A DNA stretch of 64,000 nucleotides from UMGS172 sp045546915 (GTDB lineage Bacteria > Bacillota > Clostridia > Oscillospirales > Acutalibacteraceae): contig JAZQDU010000009.1 in the NCBI GenBank assembly GCA_045546915.1, positions 1 through 64,000 of the forward strand. Reading direction: 5' to 3'. This document shows, piece after piece, positions 9,126 to 17,397 of the stretch. How positions within the stretch are numbered: the first letter of the stretch is position 1; each line of letters begins with the position of its first letter. The notes under the pieces are model-generated. The model ran no database searches. It was not told where the DNA came from and worked only from the letters and a program-made list of their open reading frames with translations. Made by a program: the position numbers and the translations under genes.

Positions 9126-10445
9126 TTATTTCAACAACTCATCGGTAGAATCACAAACACCGTCAACAAACGAATTAACAAATTCATCATAAAGTGCTTT
9201 TGATATTCCGTCAGGCAGGTCAATTTCCTTTTGTTCGCCCGTTTTCATATTCTTAAGAACTGCCTTTTTTTGCTCCAATTCATTATCACCGATAATCACA
9301 CTAAACGATGCACCAATCTTATCGGCATACTTCATCTGAGCCTTTACCGAACGGCCTGTAACATCGGTAATTGCCGAAAAACCTTCTTCTCTTAGTCTGA
9401 AACAAATCTTGGTTGCTGCAATTCTTGCTTTTTCACCCATTGTTCCAATATAAATATCAGGTACTTTTCTTTCGGGGAATCTTGCATTCTGACTTTCCAT
9501 TACCATAAGCAAACGCTCAATACCCATGGCAAAGCCTAATGACGGCATCTCAGGTCCTCCCATTTGTCCGACAAGACCGTCATAACGGCCACCGCCACAA
9601 ACAGTAGACTGAGCACCGATATCACCCGAAATAAACTCGAACACTGTTTTGGTATAATAATCAAGACCGCGAACAATGGAAGTATTAACCTTATAATCAA
9701 GACCTGCCGAATCAAGATGCTTTTTAACACCTTCAAAATGCTCATGACATTCATCACAAAGGAAGTCAAGCATAACGGGAGCACCTGCGCTAATTTCTTT
9801 GCAAATAGGTGATTTACAGTCTAAAATACGCATAGGATTACGCTCTAAACGGTCAAGACAGGTATTGCAAAGTTCAGCAGACTTTTCCTTAAAATATGCC
9901 TTTAAAGCCGCATGGTAATTTGCACGGCACTTAGGACATCCAATCGAATTGATTTCAAGCGAAAGATTACCGATACCCAAACCCTCAAGAACACTGTAAG
10001 CCAACAGTATCATTTCAGCATCGGCAGACGGGTCAGCAGCACCGAACATTTCGGCACCAAACTGATGAAATTCTCTCATTCTGCCTGCCTGAGGTTTTTC
10101 ATAACGGTAGCAACCGCCAATATAACAAGCCTTAACGGGCAGAGCACCGTTAATAAGTCCGTTTTCGATAACCGAGCGCACAACACCCGCTGTAAACTCA
10201 GGACGAAGCGTAATCGAACGGTCACCCTTATCGGTAAAAGTATACATTTCCTTTTGAACTACGTCGGTAGTTTCTCCAACATTTTTGGTGAAAACCTCGG
10301 TATATTCAAAAACAGGAACCCTAATTTCTTCAAAACCAAACAAATTTGCTGTTTCAAGCATTTTGCGTTCAACATACTGCCATTTATAACTGTTTTCGGG
10401 CAAAACATCGGCAGTACCCTTAACGGCTGTGTTAAATTTAGCCAT
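9126..10445 (-). CDS. hisS: Histidyl-tRNA synthetase
   Basis: Charges tRNA-His with histidine. Class II synthetase features: motif 2 around GRMREFHQFGAE, the histidine-specific segments LDYYTKTVFEF and GGGRYDGL, and a C-terminal anticodon-binding domain. The start is placed at the ATG at 10445 (MAKFNTAVKG) behind AGGAGTTTGTTT, giving 439 residues; the frame stays open for 11 more codons. The upstream gap to mgsA is too short for a T-box leader and contains a terminator-like hairpin. No clear promoter of its own is seen, so it may depend on read-through from mgsA. Confidence 0.96.
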   Translation of the reverse strand: MAKFNTAVKGTADVLPENSYKWQYVERKMLETANLFGFEEIRVPVFEYTEVFTKNVGETTDVVQKEMYTFTDKGDRSITLRPEFTAGVVRSVIENGLINGALPVKACYIGGCYRYEKPQAGRMREFHQFGAEMFGAADPSADAEMILLAYSVLEGLGIGNLSLEINSIGCPKCRANYHAALKAYFKEKSAELCNTCLDRLERNPMRILDCKSPICKEISAGAPVMLDFLCDECHEHFEGVKKHLDSAGLDYKVNTSIVRGLDYYTKTVFEFISGDIGAQSTVCGGGRYDGLVGQMGGPEMPSLGFAMGIERLLMVMESQNARFPERKVPDIYIGTMGEKARIAATKICFRLREEGFSAITDVTGRSVKAQMKYADKIGASFSVIIGDNELEQKKAVLKNMKTGEQKEIDLPDGISKALYDEFVNSFVDGVCDSTDELLK

Positions 10446-10476
10446 AAACAAACTCCTAAAAATAAATTTACTAACC

Positions 10477-10503
10477 AAAATCCCCGTAAAATACGGGGAT
10501 TTT
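10477..10503 (-). terminator. Terminator hairpin after mgsA
   Basis: Stem of 12 bp (AAAATCCCCGTA with its complement) and a 3-base loop, flanked by A/T runs on both sides. On the minus strand it ends the mreB-to-mgsA transcript. Only four T residues follow directly (TTTTGG), so it could be leaky towards hisS. Confidence 0.65.
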
Positions 10504-10510
10504 TAAAATT

Positions 10511-10912
10511 TTATGAATTTCTCACAATCTGACGCCAATCAAGGTCACCGCGTTCAAGACCGTGTATAAGCACCTCAGCCGTAGCAATATTGGTCGCAAC
10601 CGGAATATTATGAACGTCGCAAAGGCGTAAAATAGAATTTTCATCAGGTTCATCCGGTTTTGGATTTAATGGGTCACGGAACCAAAGAACAAGGTCAACT
10701 TCATCGCAACCTATACGTGATGCTATCTGTTGAGCACCGCCCTGGTCACCGCTTAGAAACTTAACAATATCAAGGCCTGTTGCCTCGGATACAAGTTTAC
10801 CGGTAGTACCGGTGGCAAGAATGGTATGTCGACTTAAAATACCACAATATGCGATACAAAACTGTACCATAAGTTCCTTCTTTGCGTCATGTGCTATTAT
10901 AGCAATATTCAT
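10511..10912 (-). CDS. mgsA: Methylglyoxal synthase
   Basis: Converts dihydroxyacetone phosphate to methylglyoxal and phosphate, a glycolytic overflow bypass. It is 133 residues. Visible family motifs are HDAKK (8-12), SGDQGGAQQ (54-62, holding the catalytic Asp56) and FRDPL (78-82) followed by the conserved Asp90. By my alignment the position of E. coli His98 is Asp87 here, which is unusual compared with the E. coli enzyme. It follows the MinD-like gene by 13 bases at the end of the mre operon. Confidence 0.93.
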   Translation of the reverse strand: MNIAIIAHDAKKELMVQFCIAYCGILSRHTILATGTTGKLVSEATGLDIVKFLSGDQGGAQQIASRIGCDEVDLVLWFRDPLNPKPDEPDENSILRLCDVHNIPVATNIATAEVLIHGLERGDLDWRQIVRNS

Positions 10913-10925
10913 TTATACCATCCCC

Positions 10926-11654
10926 TTATATAATGTCTTCAATATCAGGCAACAGGACATCGTCACCTGAAATTCTCGCTGCTATTCTAAAAATTGCCGC
11001 TGCCGCTGTACCGTAAATAAACGGAACTTTACGGTGTAAGGTTATACGCTTGTCCTCAGGAATAACCCCCAAAAGACGGGCACCGCATTTATCAATAATA
11101 TCGTCAATATTATTAATACCGCCATTTGCGTTTTTAACCTCAAATCGGTCAATAATCAACCTACATTCAACACCCAAACGCGATAACTCAGACGTTAGAA
11201 CACCCGTGTTTTTAACCGCTATAGGGTCAGGAGTAACAACCGCTACAAACAATGCGTCACATTTTAACTTAGAAACCTTTGACGCAGGTAACTGACCTTT
11301 AGTATCAAGTATACAATAGTCATATTTTGCAGATATCTCATTCAGAAAATAAGACAACCGGTCAAAATCCAAAGGTTCTGGTTGAAACGGTGACGGAAGT
11401 ACGTATACATTTGAAAGTGACGGCACTTTAAGGACAGCTTCGTCAAGTTCTGCCTTTCCTGACAATACATCCGAAAGGTCTAAAAACGTATCTTCCCCAA
11501 CCGATAAAAGCACGTCAAGGCAACGAGCCCCCTCGTCGGCATCGATTAAAAGTATTTTTTTGTCATTTTGCGATAAAGCCGTTGCAAGACCTAACGCAAC
11601 CGTCGATTTACCGCTACCCCCTTTTGAGGATATCAGAACTATCGTCTTGCCCAC
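10926..11654 (-). CDS. MinD/ParA-family ATPase
   Basis: P-loop ATPase of the MinD/ParA type with a deviant Walker A motif, KGGSGKST (11-18), the switch IDADEGAR (about 38-45) and a DTKGQLPAS segment in the Walker B region. It is 242 residues. The start is GTG at 11654 behind AGAGGG. The place, in an operon with mreBCD and PBP2, is where minD is commonly found in Clostridia and argues for a role in septum or wall-machine placement. No minC is next to it, and the C-terminus shows no clear amphipathic membrane-targeting helix, so I leave the symbol empty. Confidence 0.8.
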   Translation of the reverse strand: MGKTIVLISSKGGSGKSTVALGLATALSQNDKKILLIDADEGARCLDVLLSVGEDTFLDLSDVLSGKAELDEAVLKVPSLSNVYVLPSPFQPEPLDFDRLSYFLNEISAKYDYCILDTKGQLPASKVSKLKCDALFVAVVTPDPIAVKNTGVLTSELSRLGVECRLIIDRFEVKNANGGINNIDDIIDKCGARLLGVIPEDKRITLHRKVPFIYGTAAAAIFRIAARISGDDVLLPDIEDII

Positions 11655-11734
11655 AAAATCTACCCTCTCTGCACAAAACGTTATCTGTCAACAAGCATAT
11701 ATTAACATAAACGGCTATTAATGTAAAGCAAAAG

Positions 11735-13732
11735 TTAATCAATTAATGTATTGGGAAGTTTTTCATCAAACTCTTCAGCAGAGCCAAAGAAATACTCATC
11801 AAGTATCGCTTTTGCAACAGGACCGGTAGAATAACTCTTTTGACCATGCTCAACAACTATTGAAATTGCTATTTCGGGGTCATCGTAAGGAGCGAAAATA
11901 GTAAGCACGCTATTATCGAGTCCGGTCGTCTGGGCAGTACCGGTTTTACCACCGACCGAAATAGGATAATCCGCAAAATAAGCACTTGCGGTACCTTCAG
12001 AAGTAACCGAATGCATGCCCTCTTTAACAATATTCATAACCGAACTGCTGGCAGAAATGGTTTCAACTACAGTCGGTGAAACATAATACAGTAATTCATT
12101 GGTAACAGAAGACCTTACACTGTTAAGCAATGTTGTTTTATACCTCGTACCGCCGTTAGCAACAGTTGCTGTATACGATGACAGTTGTAAAGGAGTAAAA
12201 GCGTTATCCGACTGACCGATGGAAGCCGAAAGAGTCATACCTGCATACCAAGCAGACCCGACCGTAGAAGAATACTGAGGTCCTGCAACAGTACCAAGCG
12301 ATTCGGCAATCTCAACACCCGTTTTAACACCAAGTCCAAATTTTCGTGTATAATCGTTAAGTTTGGTAATTCCAACCTGCCTTCCTGTATCAAAAAAGAA
12401 ACAGTTGCAGGATTTTGAAATAGCCGAAATAACGTTCATATAACCGTGACGGTGCATACAGTTGGGTTGATAATCATCGTAAAAAGTATATGTCTTGTTA
12501 CAAAAAACAGTGCTCTGCACATTAATAATATTTTCCTGCAAACCGGCTACAGCAACAAGCGGTTTAAATACCGAACCGGGCGGATAAAGACCTCTGAACG
12601 CGCGGTCGTAAAGGGGCGCATTTTGTGCCGACTGTACCGAAGCATAATCTTTATAATAATCAACAAAACTATAAGACGGATAGTTTGCCGATGCCAAAAC
12701 CTCACCTGATTTGACACCGGTTACAACAACAGCACCGCCCGTAATCCTGGCACCCTGAGAATTCAAGGTTTTTATATTATCTGCCAAAGCATCCTGAGCG
12801 ACCTTTTGTAATTTTGAATCAATAGTCAAAAATACAGTATTACCCTGAACCGGTTGATTCTTAACCTCTGTACGGGCAACATTACCCGACTTATCAAAAT
12901 AATAGGTCAAAGTTCCGTCGGTACCGCGAAGATAATCTTCAAATGCCTTTTCTACCCCGCTTTTTCCAACAATATCGTCATATGAATAACCCGAAAGTTT
13001 ATAAACTTCCCATTCTTCAGCCGATATTTTGCCTGTAGTACCCAAAACATGTACGGCAAGTTCGGGGTCGGCATACTCGCGATAGGTCACAATTTCAATC
13101 TCTACACCTTCAAGATATGAATAACTCTCAGACACAATCATCATTAGTTTTGCCGAGATATCGTTGGCAAAAGTAAAAGGATATGAAACCGAAAAATCGG
13201 CCTTTTCCATTGAATAACGAACACCCATTATAATGCGTTTTTCGTCATCAGTATAGGTTTGCAACGAGTAGCGCGAAACCATCTCGTCAAAACAGTTTTG
13301 AGCCGAAGCATAATCATTAAGCCCAAGTTTTGCCTTCATTTGAGCAACCGCGGATGCGTCATCGGTAAAGTCATACGAATGAGATTTACCAAGCGGAAGA
13401 ACATCATTCCACTCAGTATTATACATTTTAAGCAACCTACACAAAGCATTAATTGTGCTATTGTAACTGTTGCTTTTCATATATGCACTGTTAAAGATTA
13501 TATTATAACCGTCACGATTTGTTGCAATCGGTCGGCCATAACGGTCAACAATAACACCCCTTGTGGCAGTTATTTTTGTATCAATAGAGGTAAGACCTGC
13601 GTATCCACTTGCAAATTGGTCAGCAGTAACAAGTTGAAAGTCACCCGCACGAAACCCAAAGATTGTAAAAATAGAAAGCATTAAGGCAACAAGAAAAATT
13701 ATTCTTGGATTTTGCTTTGGTTTAACTCTCAC
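11735..13732 (-). CDS. mrdA: Penicillin-binding protein 2 (elongation transpeptidase)
   Basis: Class B penicillin-binding protein that cross-links peptidoglycan for lateral growth. Order: short cytoplasmic tail, one N-terminal membrane anchor (about 10-30), PBP dimerisation domain, transpeptidase domain. Catalytic motifs are SVFK (Ser387 by my count), SCN (SKSCNCFF) and KTG (GGKTGTAQT). The frame opens at a GTG at 13741, but that codon is part of AGAGGTG, which looks like the ribosome binding site, so the GTG at 13732 is preferred (665 residues). Its neighbours mreB, mreC and mreD identify it as the elongasome enzyme. Confidence 0.92.
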   Translation of the reverse strand: MRVKPKQNPRIIFLVALMLSIFTIFGFRAGDFQLVTADQFASGYAGLTSIDTKITATRGVIVDRYGRPIATNRDGYNIIFNSAYMKSNSYNSTINALCRLLKMYNTEWNDVLPLGKSHSYDFTDDASAVAQMKAKLGLNDYASAQNCFDEMVSRYSLQTYTDDEKRIIMGVRYSMEKADFSVSYPFTFANDISAKLMMIVSESYSYLEGVEIEIVTYREYADPELAVHVLGTTGKISAEEWEVYKLSGYSYDDIVGKSGVEKAFEDYLRGTDGTLTYYFDKSGNVARTEVKNQPVQGNTVFLTIDSKLQKVAQDALADNIKTLNSQGARITGGAVVVTGVKSGEVLASANYPSYSFVDYYKDYASVQSAQNAPLYDRAFRGLYPPGSVFKPLVAVAGLQENIINVQSTVFCNKTYTFYDDYQPNCMHRHGYMNVISAISKSCNCFFFDTGRQVGITKLNDYTRKFGLGVKTGVEIAESLGTVAGPQYSSTVGSAWYAGMTLSASIGQSDNAFTPLQLSSYTATVANGGTRYKTTLLNSVRSSVTNELLYYVSPTVVETISASSSVMNIVKEGMHSVTSEGTASAYFADYPISVGGKTGTAQTTGLDNSVLTIFAPYDDPEIAISIVVEHGQKSYSTGPVAKAILDEYFFGSAEEFDEKLPNTLID

Positions 13733-13751
13733 TTGTTTCACCTCTTTCTTT

Positions 13752-14267
13752 TTATTTCTTTAATTCTGCAGGAAATCTATTAAAAGGTTTACGTATCAAA
13801 AAATAAAACACAATGCCAAAAAGTGCGGTATATATAAATGACGGCAAGGTATAATGCCACAACACAAAAAACGGTACAGGGTCGACAAAAGCATAAACAA
13901 TCAACCATTTTGCAATAAAATAAACAAAAGAACCGACAGCACTCAAAACACAGGCAGCGGCAAGATTGCGATTGAAAAGATACATCATAACAAGTCCGCA
14001 AGCAAAACCCAAAACTGTAAACGCAACCGTATTAAAAATCAACGGAGCCGAGTAAACATCGGCTAAAATGCCTAAGAGAAAACCCATCAGTGCACCTGTA
14101 TAACATCCAAAATAAAAACCGGCAAACAAAACACACGGCAAGGCAAAAAATGCTGAAAAAGTGCCTATTTGTAAAGTTATAAAACCTGACGACTGTAAAA
14201 ATATTAATAGCACGCTAACTATAAGGTATGTTATAAAAAAGAAAAATCTTTTAAGTTTTATTGGCAT
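13752..14267 (-). CDS. mreD: Rod shape-determining protein MreD
   Basis: Small integral membrane protein of the elongasome: 171 residues, with about five hydrophobic segments and few charged loops. Sequence conservation in this family is low, so the call rests on size, topology and the mreB-mreC-mreD-PBP2 order. The start overlaps the mreC stop by one base (TAATG), so the two are translationally coupled. Confidence 0.88.
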   Translation of the reverse strand: MPIKLKRFFFFITYLIVSVLLIFLQSSGFITLQIGTFSAFFALPCVLFAGFYFGCYTGALMGFLLGILADVYSAPLIFNTVAFTVLGFACGLVMMYLFNRNLAAACVLSAVGSFVYFIAKWLIVYAFVDPVPFFVLWHYTLPSFIYTALFGIVFYFLIRKPFNRFPAELKK

Positions 14268-15130
14268 TATTGAATTTCCTCCGACGGAGCAACCGTTCCC
14301 TGACCGGTATAGTAAGTAACAACCATAACGGTACGGAGTTTTGAAAAATCAATATCCGTTTTAACGACAGCATAAAGAGAAGTATCCTTACTCTGCTGAC
14401 GGATATCGGCAACCGTTCCCACAATAATCCCGCTTGGGAATATACTTCCGCCGGCTGTCACAACATAATCACCAATAGAAACGGCACAATCCCTTTGCAA
14501 ATTATAAAAACAACAGTTACCGTCAATTGCCAAATCTGCTCTGCCTGAAACAACGCCCTCATCACCTGTGCGGTTATCCAAGCCACCTGCGTGCAAGTTT
14601 GGGCTTAAAACCGTTGTAACCTTAGAAAAGGTCGGAGCGACCTCGCTCACATAACCAACAAGTCCTAACGGTGTTATAATAGGGTCGTAAAGAGCAACAC
14701 CATCAAGCAAGCCAACATCAATCGTAAAGCCTTTGTAAGGGTCAGTAACGTCCCTTGCCGTAACGGTGGCCGATTGAAAAAGCATTTCGGGATTTTTGTC
14801 TTTAATCCCTAAAAACTCTTCATAAAACTCATTTTCCTGTAACGTCTGCTCATAATCGGCGAGTTGCTCATCAAGAGAAGCATTTTCCTTTTTAAGACGT
14901 TCTATTTCATCTAACAAACTCTCAGTTTCACCCATCGAAGCCTTAAAATCACTGACCTTATTTGATGCAGCGGTAAAAAACTTCTGAACGGGCGAAAAAA
15001 CCGAACCCACAATACCGCTTATAGGCGAAGTAATACGGCTGAATGCTGATATCGTAACCGATACAACCAAGACCATTATTACCGAGAAAACCGCTATTTT
15101 AAAGCCTCTGCTTCTAAAAAAGAAACGCAT
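14267..15130 (-). CDS. mreC: Rod shape-determining protein MreC
   Basis: Bitopic scaffold protein that links MreB filaments to PBP2. It has a membrane segment at about 10-30, a coiled coil at about 65-105 (LLDEIERLKKENASLDEQL region), and two beta-domains with typical MreC text such as GYVSEV and SIFPSGIIVGTV. It is 287 residues. The ribosome binding site AAGGAG precedes the ATG. It lies 30 bases after mreB and overlaps mreD. Confidence 0.94.
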   Translation of the reverse strand: MRFFFRSRGFKIAVFSVIMVLVVSVTISAFSRITSPISGIVGSVFSPVQKFFTAASNKVSDFKASMGETESLLDEIERLKKENASLDEQLADYEQTLQENEFYEEFLGIKDKNPEMLFQSATVTARDVTDPYKGFTIDVGLLDGVALYDPIITPLGLVGYVSEVAPTFSKVTTVLSPNLHAGGLDNRTGDEGVVSGRADLAIDGNCCFYNLQRDCAVSIGDYVVTAGGSIFPSGIIVGTVADIRQQSKDTSLYAVVKTDIDFSKLRTVMVVTYYTGQGTVAPSEEIQ

Positions 15131-15160
15131 CGGTCACACTCCTTAACAATATTTTTCAAT

Positions 15161-16180
15161 TTATCTGTATCGCTTACCTCTTTTAAATACAAAAGTATCA
15201 AAAGTAAGGTTGCTCTCAATTTTTTTACCGATTCCAAGAGCAACACAGTCAAGCGGATTATCGGCAATACGGACTCTCATGCCGGTTTCTTTAGCAATGA
15301 GTTTATCAATATTACGAAGTTTTGCACCGCCACCGGTCAGAACAATACCTTTATCAATAATATCTGCGGCAAGTTCAGGCGGAGTCTTTTCAAATGTAGT
15401 ACGAATTGTATCAATAATTTCATACAAAGAATCGTCAAGTGCCTCTCGCACATCGGCTGCAGTAACATCAATGTTTTTAGGCAAACCGTCTACAAGATTT
15501 CGGCCTTTAACCTCCATCGAGCCCTCACCCTCAAACTCCATGGCAGAGCCCAAAATAATCTTAATCTGCTCGGCGGTACGGTCGCCAATAAGAAGATTAT
15601 GCTTTTTACGGATAAAGTTAATAATAGCCTCGTCCCAACTGTCACCCGCTACACGCGTAGACTGAGAAGTTACAATATCGCCAAGTGCAACAACCGCAAC
15701 CTCGGTCGTACCGCCTCCGATATCAACAACCATACTGCCTGCCGAAGCATTAACATCAACACCTGCACCGATTGCAGCCGCCAACGGCACTTCAACAAGG
15801 TCAACCTCGTATGCACCGGCGTGACTTGCCGCATCAAAAATGGCACGGCTTTCAACTTCTGTAACACCCGACGGAACGCACAACATTACCCTTGCTCTGT
15901 TAAAGAGCGAACCTCTTAGAGCCGATTTTATAAACTTACGAAGCATTGCTTCGGTAACGTCAAAGTCTGCAATAACGCCACCCTTTATCGGTTTTACCGC
16001 TACAATCGAACCCGGTGTTCTGCCAATCATCTCTTTAGCATCAGCACCAACGGCTCTTACGGCATCGTTGCGGACGTCGTATGCGACAACCGACGGCTCA
16101 CGCATCAATATACCCTTGCCTTTTATGCCCACAAGTGTATTATCAGTACCAAGGTCAATAAAAATATCTCTCGAAAACAT
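15161..16180 (-). CDS. mreB: Rod shape-determining protein MreB
   Basis: Actin-like ATPase that orients lateral wall synthesis. The start is set at the ATG at 16180 (MFSRDIFIDLG), behind a GGGGG run, giving 339 residues; the open frame extends 20 codons further but that part is unlike the family. Phosphate-1 motif IDLGTDNT (family usually has Ala where this has Asp), phosphate-2 VVDIGGGTTEV and adenosine motif LTGGGAKL are visible. It is the first gene of the operon, with its own sigma-A promoter at 16246-16274. Confidence 0.95.
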   Translation of the reverse strand: MFSRDIFIDLGTDNTLVGIKGKGILMREPSVVAYDVRNDAVRAVGADAKEMIGRTPGSIVAVKPIKGGVIADFDVTEAMLRKFIKSALRGSLFNRARVMLCVPSGVTEVESRAIFDAASHAGAYEVDLVEVPLAAAIGAGVDVNASAGSMVVDIGGGTTEVAVVALGDIVTSQSTRVAGDSWDEAIINFIRKKHNLLIGDRTAEQIKIILGSAMEFEGEGSMEVKGRNLVDGLPKNIDVTAADVREALDDSLYEIIDTIRTTFEKTPPELAADIIDKGIVLTGGGAKLRNIDKLIAKETGMRVRIADNPLDCVALGIGKKIESNLTFDTFVFKRGKRYR

Positions 16181-16245
16181 ATATTTTAACCCCCATATAT
16201 GCTTAAATTGATAATTACATAATACTACACAATTATTCACTAAAT

Positions 16246-16274
16246 ATTATATAACAAAACACCCTATACTTCAA
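16246..16274 (-). promoter_or_regulatory. Sigma-A promoter of the mreB operon
   Basis: Minus strand: TTGAAG (16269-16274), 17-base spacer, TATAAT (16246-16251), about 65 bases upstream of the mreB start and just after the pfkA terminator. Confidence 0.7.
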
Positions 16275-16291
16275 GGCTTTTAAATACAAAT

Positions 16292-16334
16292 TTACAAAAA
16301 AATAAACGGTGCTAAAATCTTACTTTTAGCACCG
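16292..16334 (-). terminator. Intrinsic terminator of pfkA
   Basis: Hairpin at 16307-16334 with an 11-bp stem (CGGTGCTAAAA and complement) followed on the minus strand by TTTATTTTTTTG. It lies directly after the pfkA stop codon and closes the hprK-to-pfkA transcript. Confidence 0.85.
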
Positions 16335-16340
16335 CAAATA

Positions 16341-17312
16341 TTAAATTGAAATAGTATTGGCAATTTTATATTTATCAATATCAAACTTCTTGACCATATT
16401 AAGTGCTTCAAAAATATCACGGTCAAGAATTTTACCGTCACGGTAGCAAACAACTCTGTTGCCTACTCCTTGACTTAAAAGTTTAACAGCATAGTATCCC
16501 ATGCAACTAGCCATCTCGCGGTCGCGAACTGTTGGGCTACCGCCACGCTGAACGTGACCTAAAATGGTTGCTCTTGATTCAATACCGGTTTTTTCCTCAA
16601 TTTCCTCGGCAATCTTCTGCACCTCGCCAACACCTTCGGCAACAACAATAATAAAGTGTTTTTTACCCGACTGCTGAGTCTTTCTTATTTTAGCAACAAT
16701 ATCGTTATCAATATCAAATGCCACCTCAGGCACAAGAACAGCTGTTGCACCGACAGCAATACCGGTCTCAAGTGCAAGCCAACCGGCGTGCCTTCCCATA
16801 ACTTCAACAACGCTGCAACGCTCATGCGACTGGGTTGTATCACGAAGTTTATCAACCATGTGCATAGCGGTATTCATCGCGGTATCAAAGCCAATGGTAT
16901 AATCGGTTGAAGAAATATCATTATCAATAGTACCGGGGATTCCTACGCAAGGAACACCTCTTAAAGACAAGTCTCTTGCGCCTCTGTATGAACCGTCGCC
17001 ACCAATAACTACAATACCCGAAATGCCGAATTTCTTACAGTTTTCAATAGCCATTTTAAGACCTTCCTCGGTCTTAAACAACGGACTTCTTGCAGTATAA
17101 AGCACGGTACCGCCACGATGAATAATATCGCTGACATCCCTAATCTGCATCTCAAAAATATCACCTTCGATAAGACCGTTGTATCCACGTCTTATACCGT
17201 AGCATTTTATACCCATAGAAATAGCAGTTCTGACAACGGCACGGACAGCCGCATTCATACCGGGGGCATCGCCGCCACTTGTCAAAACACCAATAGCAGT
17301 TACTTGACTCAT
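16341..17312 (-). CDS. pfkA: ATP-dependent 6-phosphofructokinase
   Basis: Phosphorylates fructose 6-phosphate to fructose 1,6-bisphosphate, the committed step of glycolysis. It is 323 residues, the size of the bacterial tetrameric enzyme. Motifs: GGDAPGMNAAVRA near the N-terminus (ATP loop), VVIGGDGS, PGTIDND with the catalytic Asp, and MGRHAGWLA in the substrate site. GGDGS suggests ATP rather than pyrophosphate as donor. It follows dnaE and ends at a strong terminator. Confidence 0.96.
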   Translation of the reverse strand: MSQVTAIGVLTSGGDAPGMNAAVRAVVRTAISMGIKCYGIRRGYNGLIEGDIFEMQIRDVSDIIHRGGTVLYTARSPLFKTEEGLKMAIENCKKFGISGIVVIGGDGSYRGARDLSLRGVPCVGIPGTIDNDISSTDYTIGFDTAMNTAMHMVDKLRDTTQSHERCSVVEVMGRHAGWLALETGIAVGATAVLVPEVAFDIDNDIVAKIRKTQQSGKKHFIIVVAEGVGEVQKIAEEIEEKTGIESRATILGHVQRGGSPTVRDREMASCMGYYAVKLLSQGVGNRVVCYRDGKILDRDIFEALNMVKKFDIDKYKIANTISI

Positions 17313-17397
17313 TTTCTAAAACTCCTAAAAAAATAAATACTCTTAAAATAATATAACCAAAACGCCAATATGTCAAGCATTTAACAAAAAACAAATG

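Noticed and set aside
10446..10510. T-box leader for hisS
   Set aside because: The gap to mgsA is about 65 bases, far too short for a T-box, and no specifier or T-box motif is seen.
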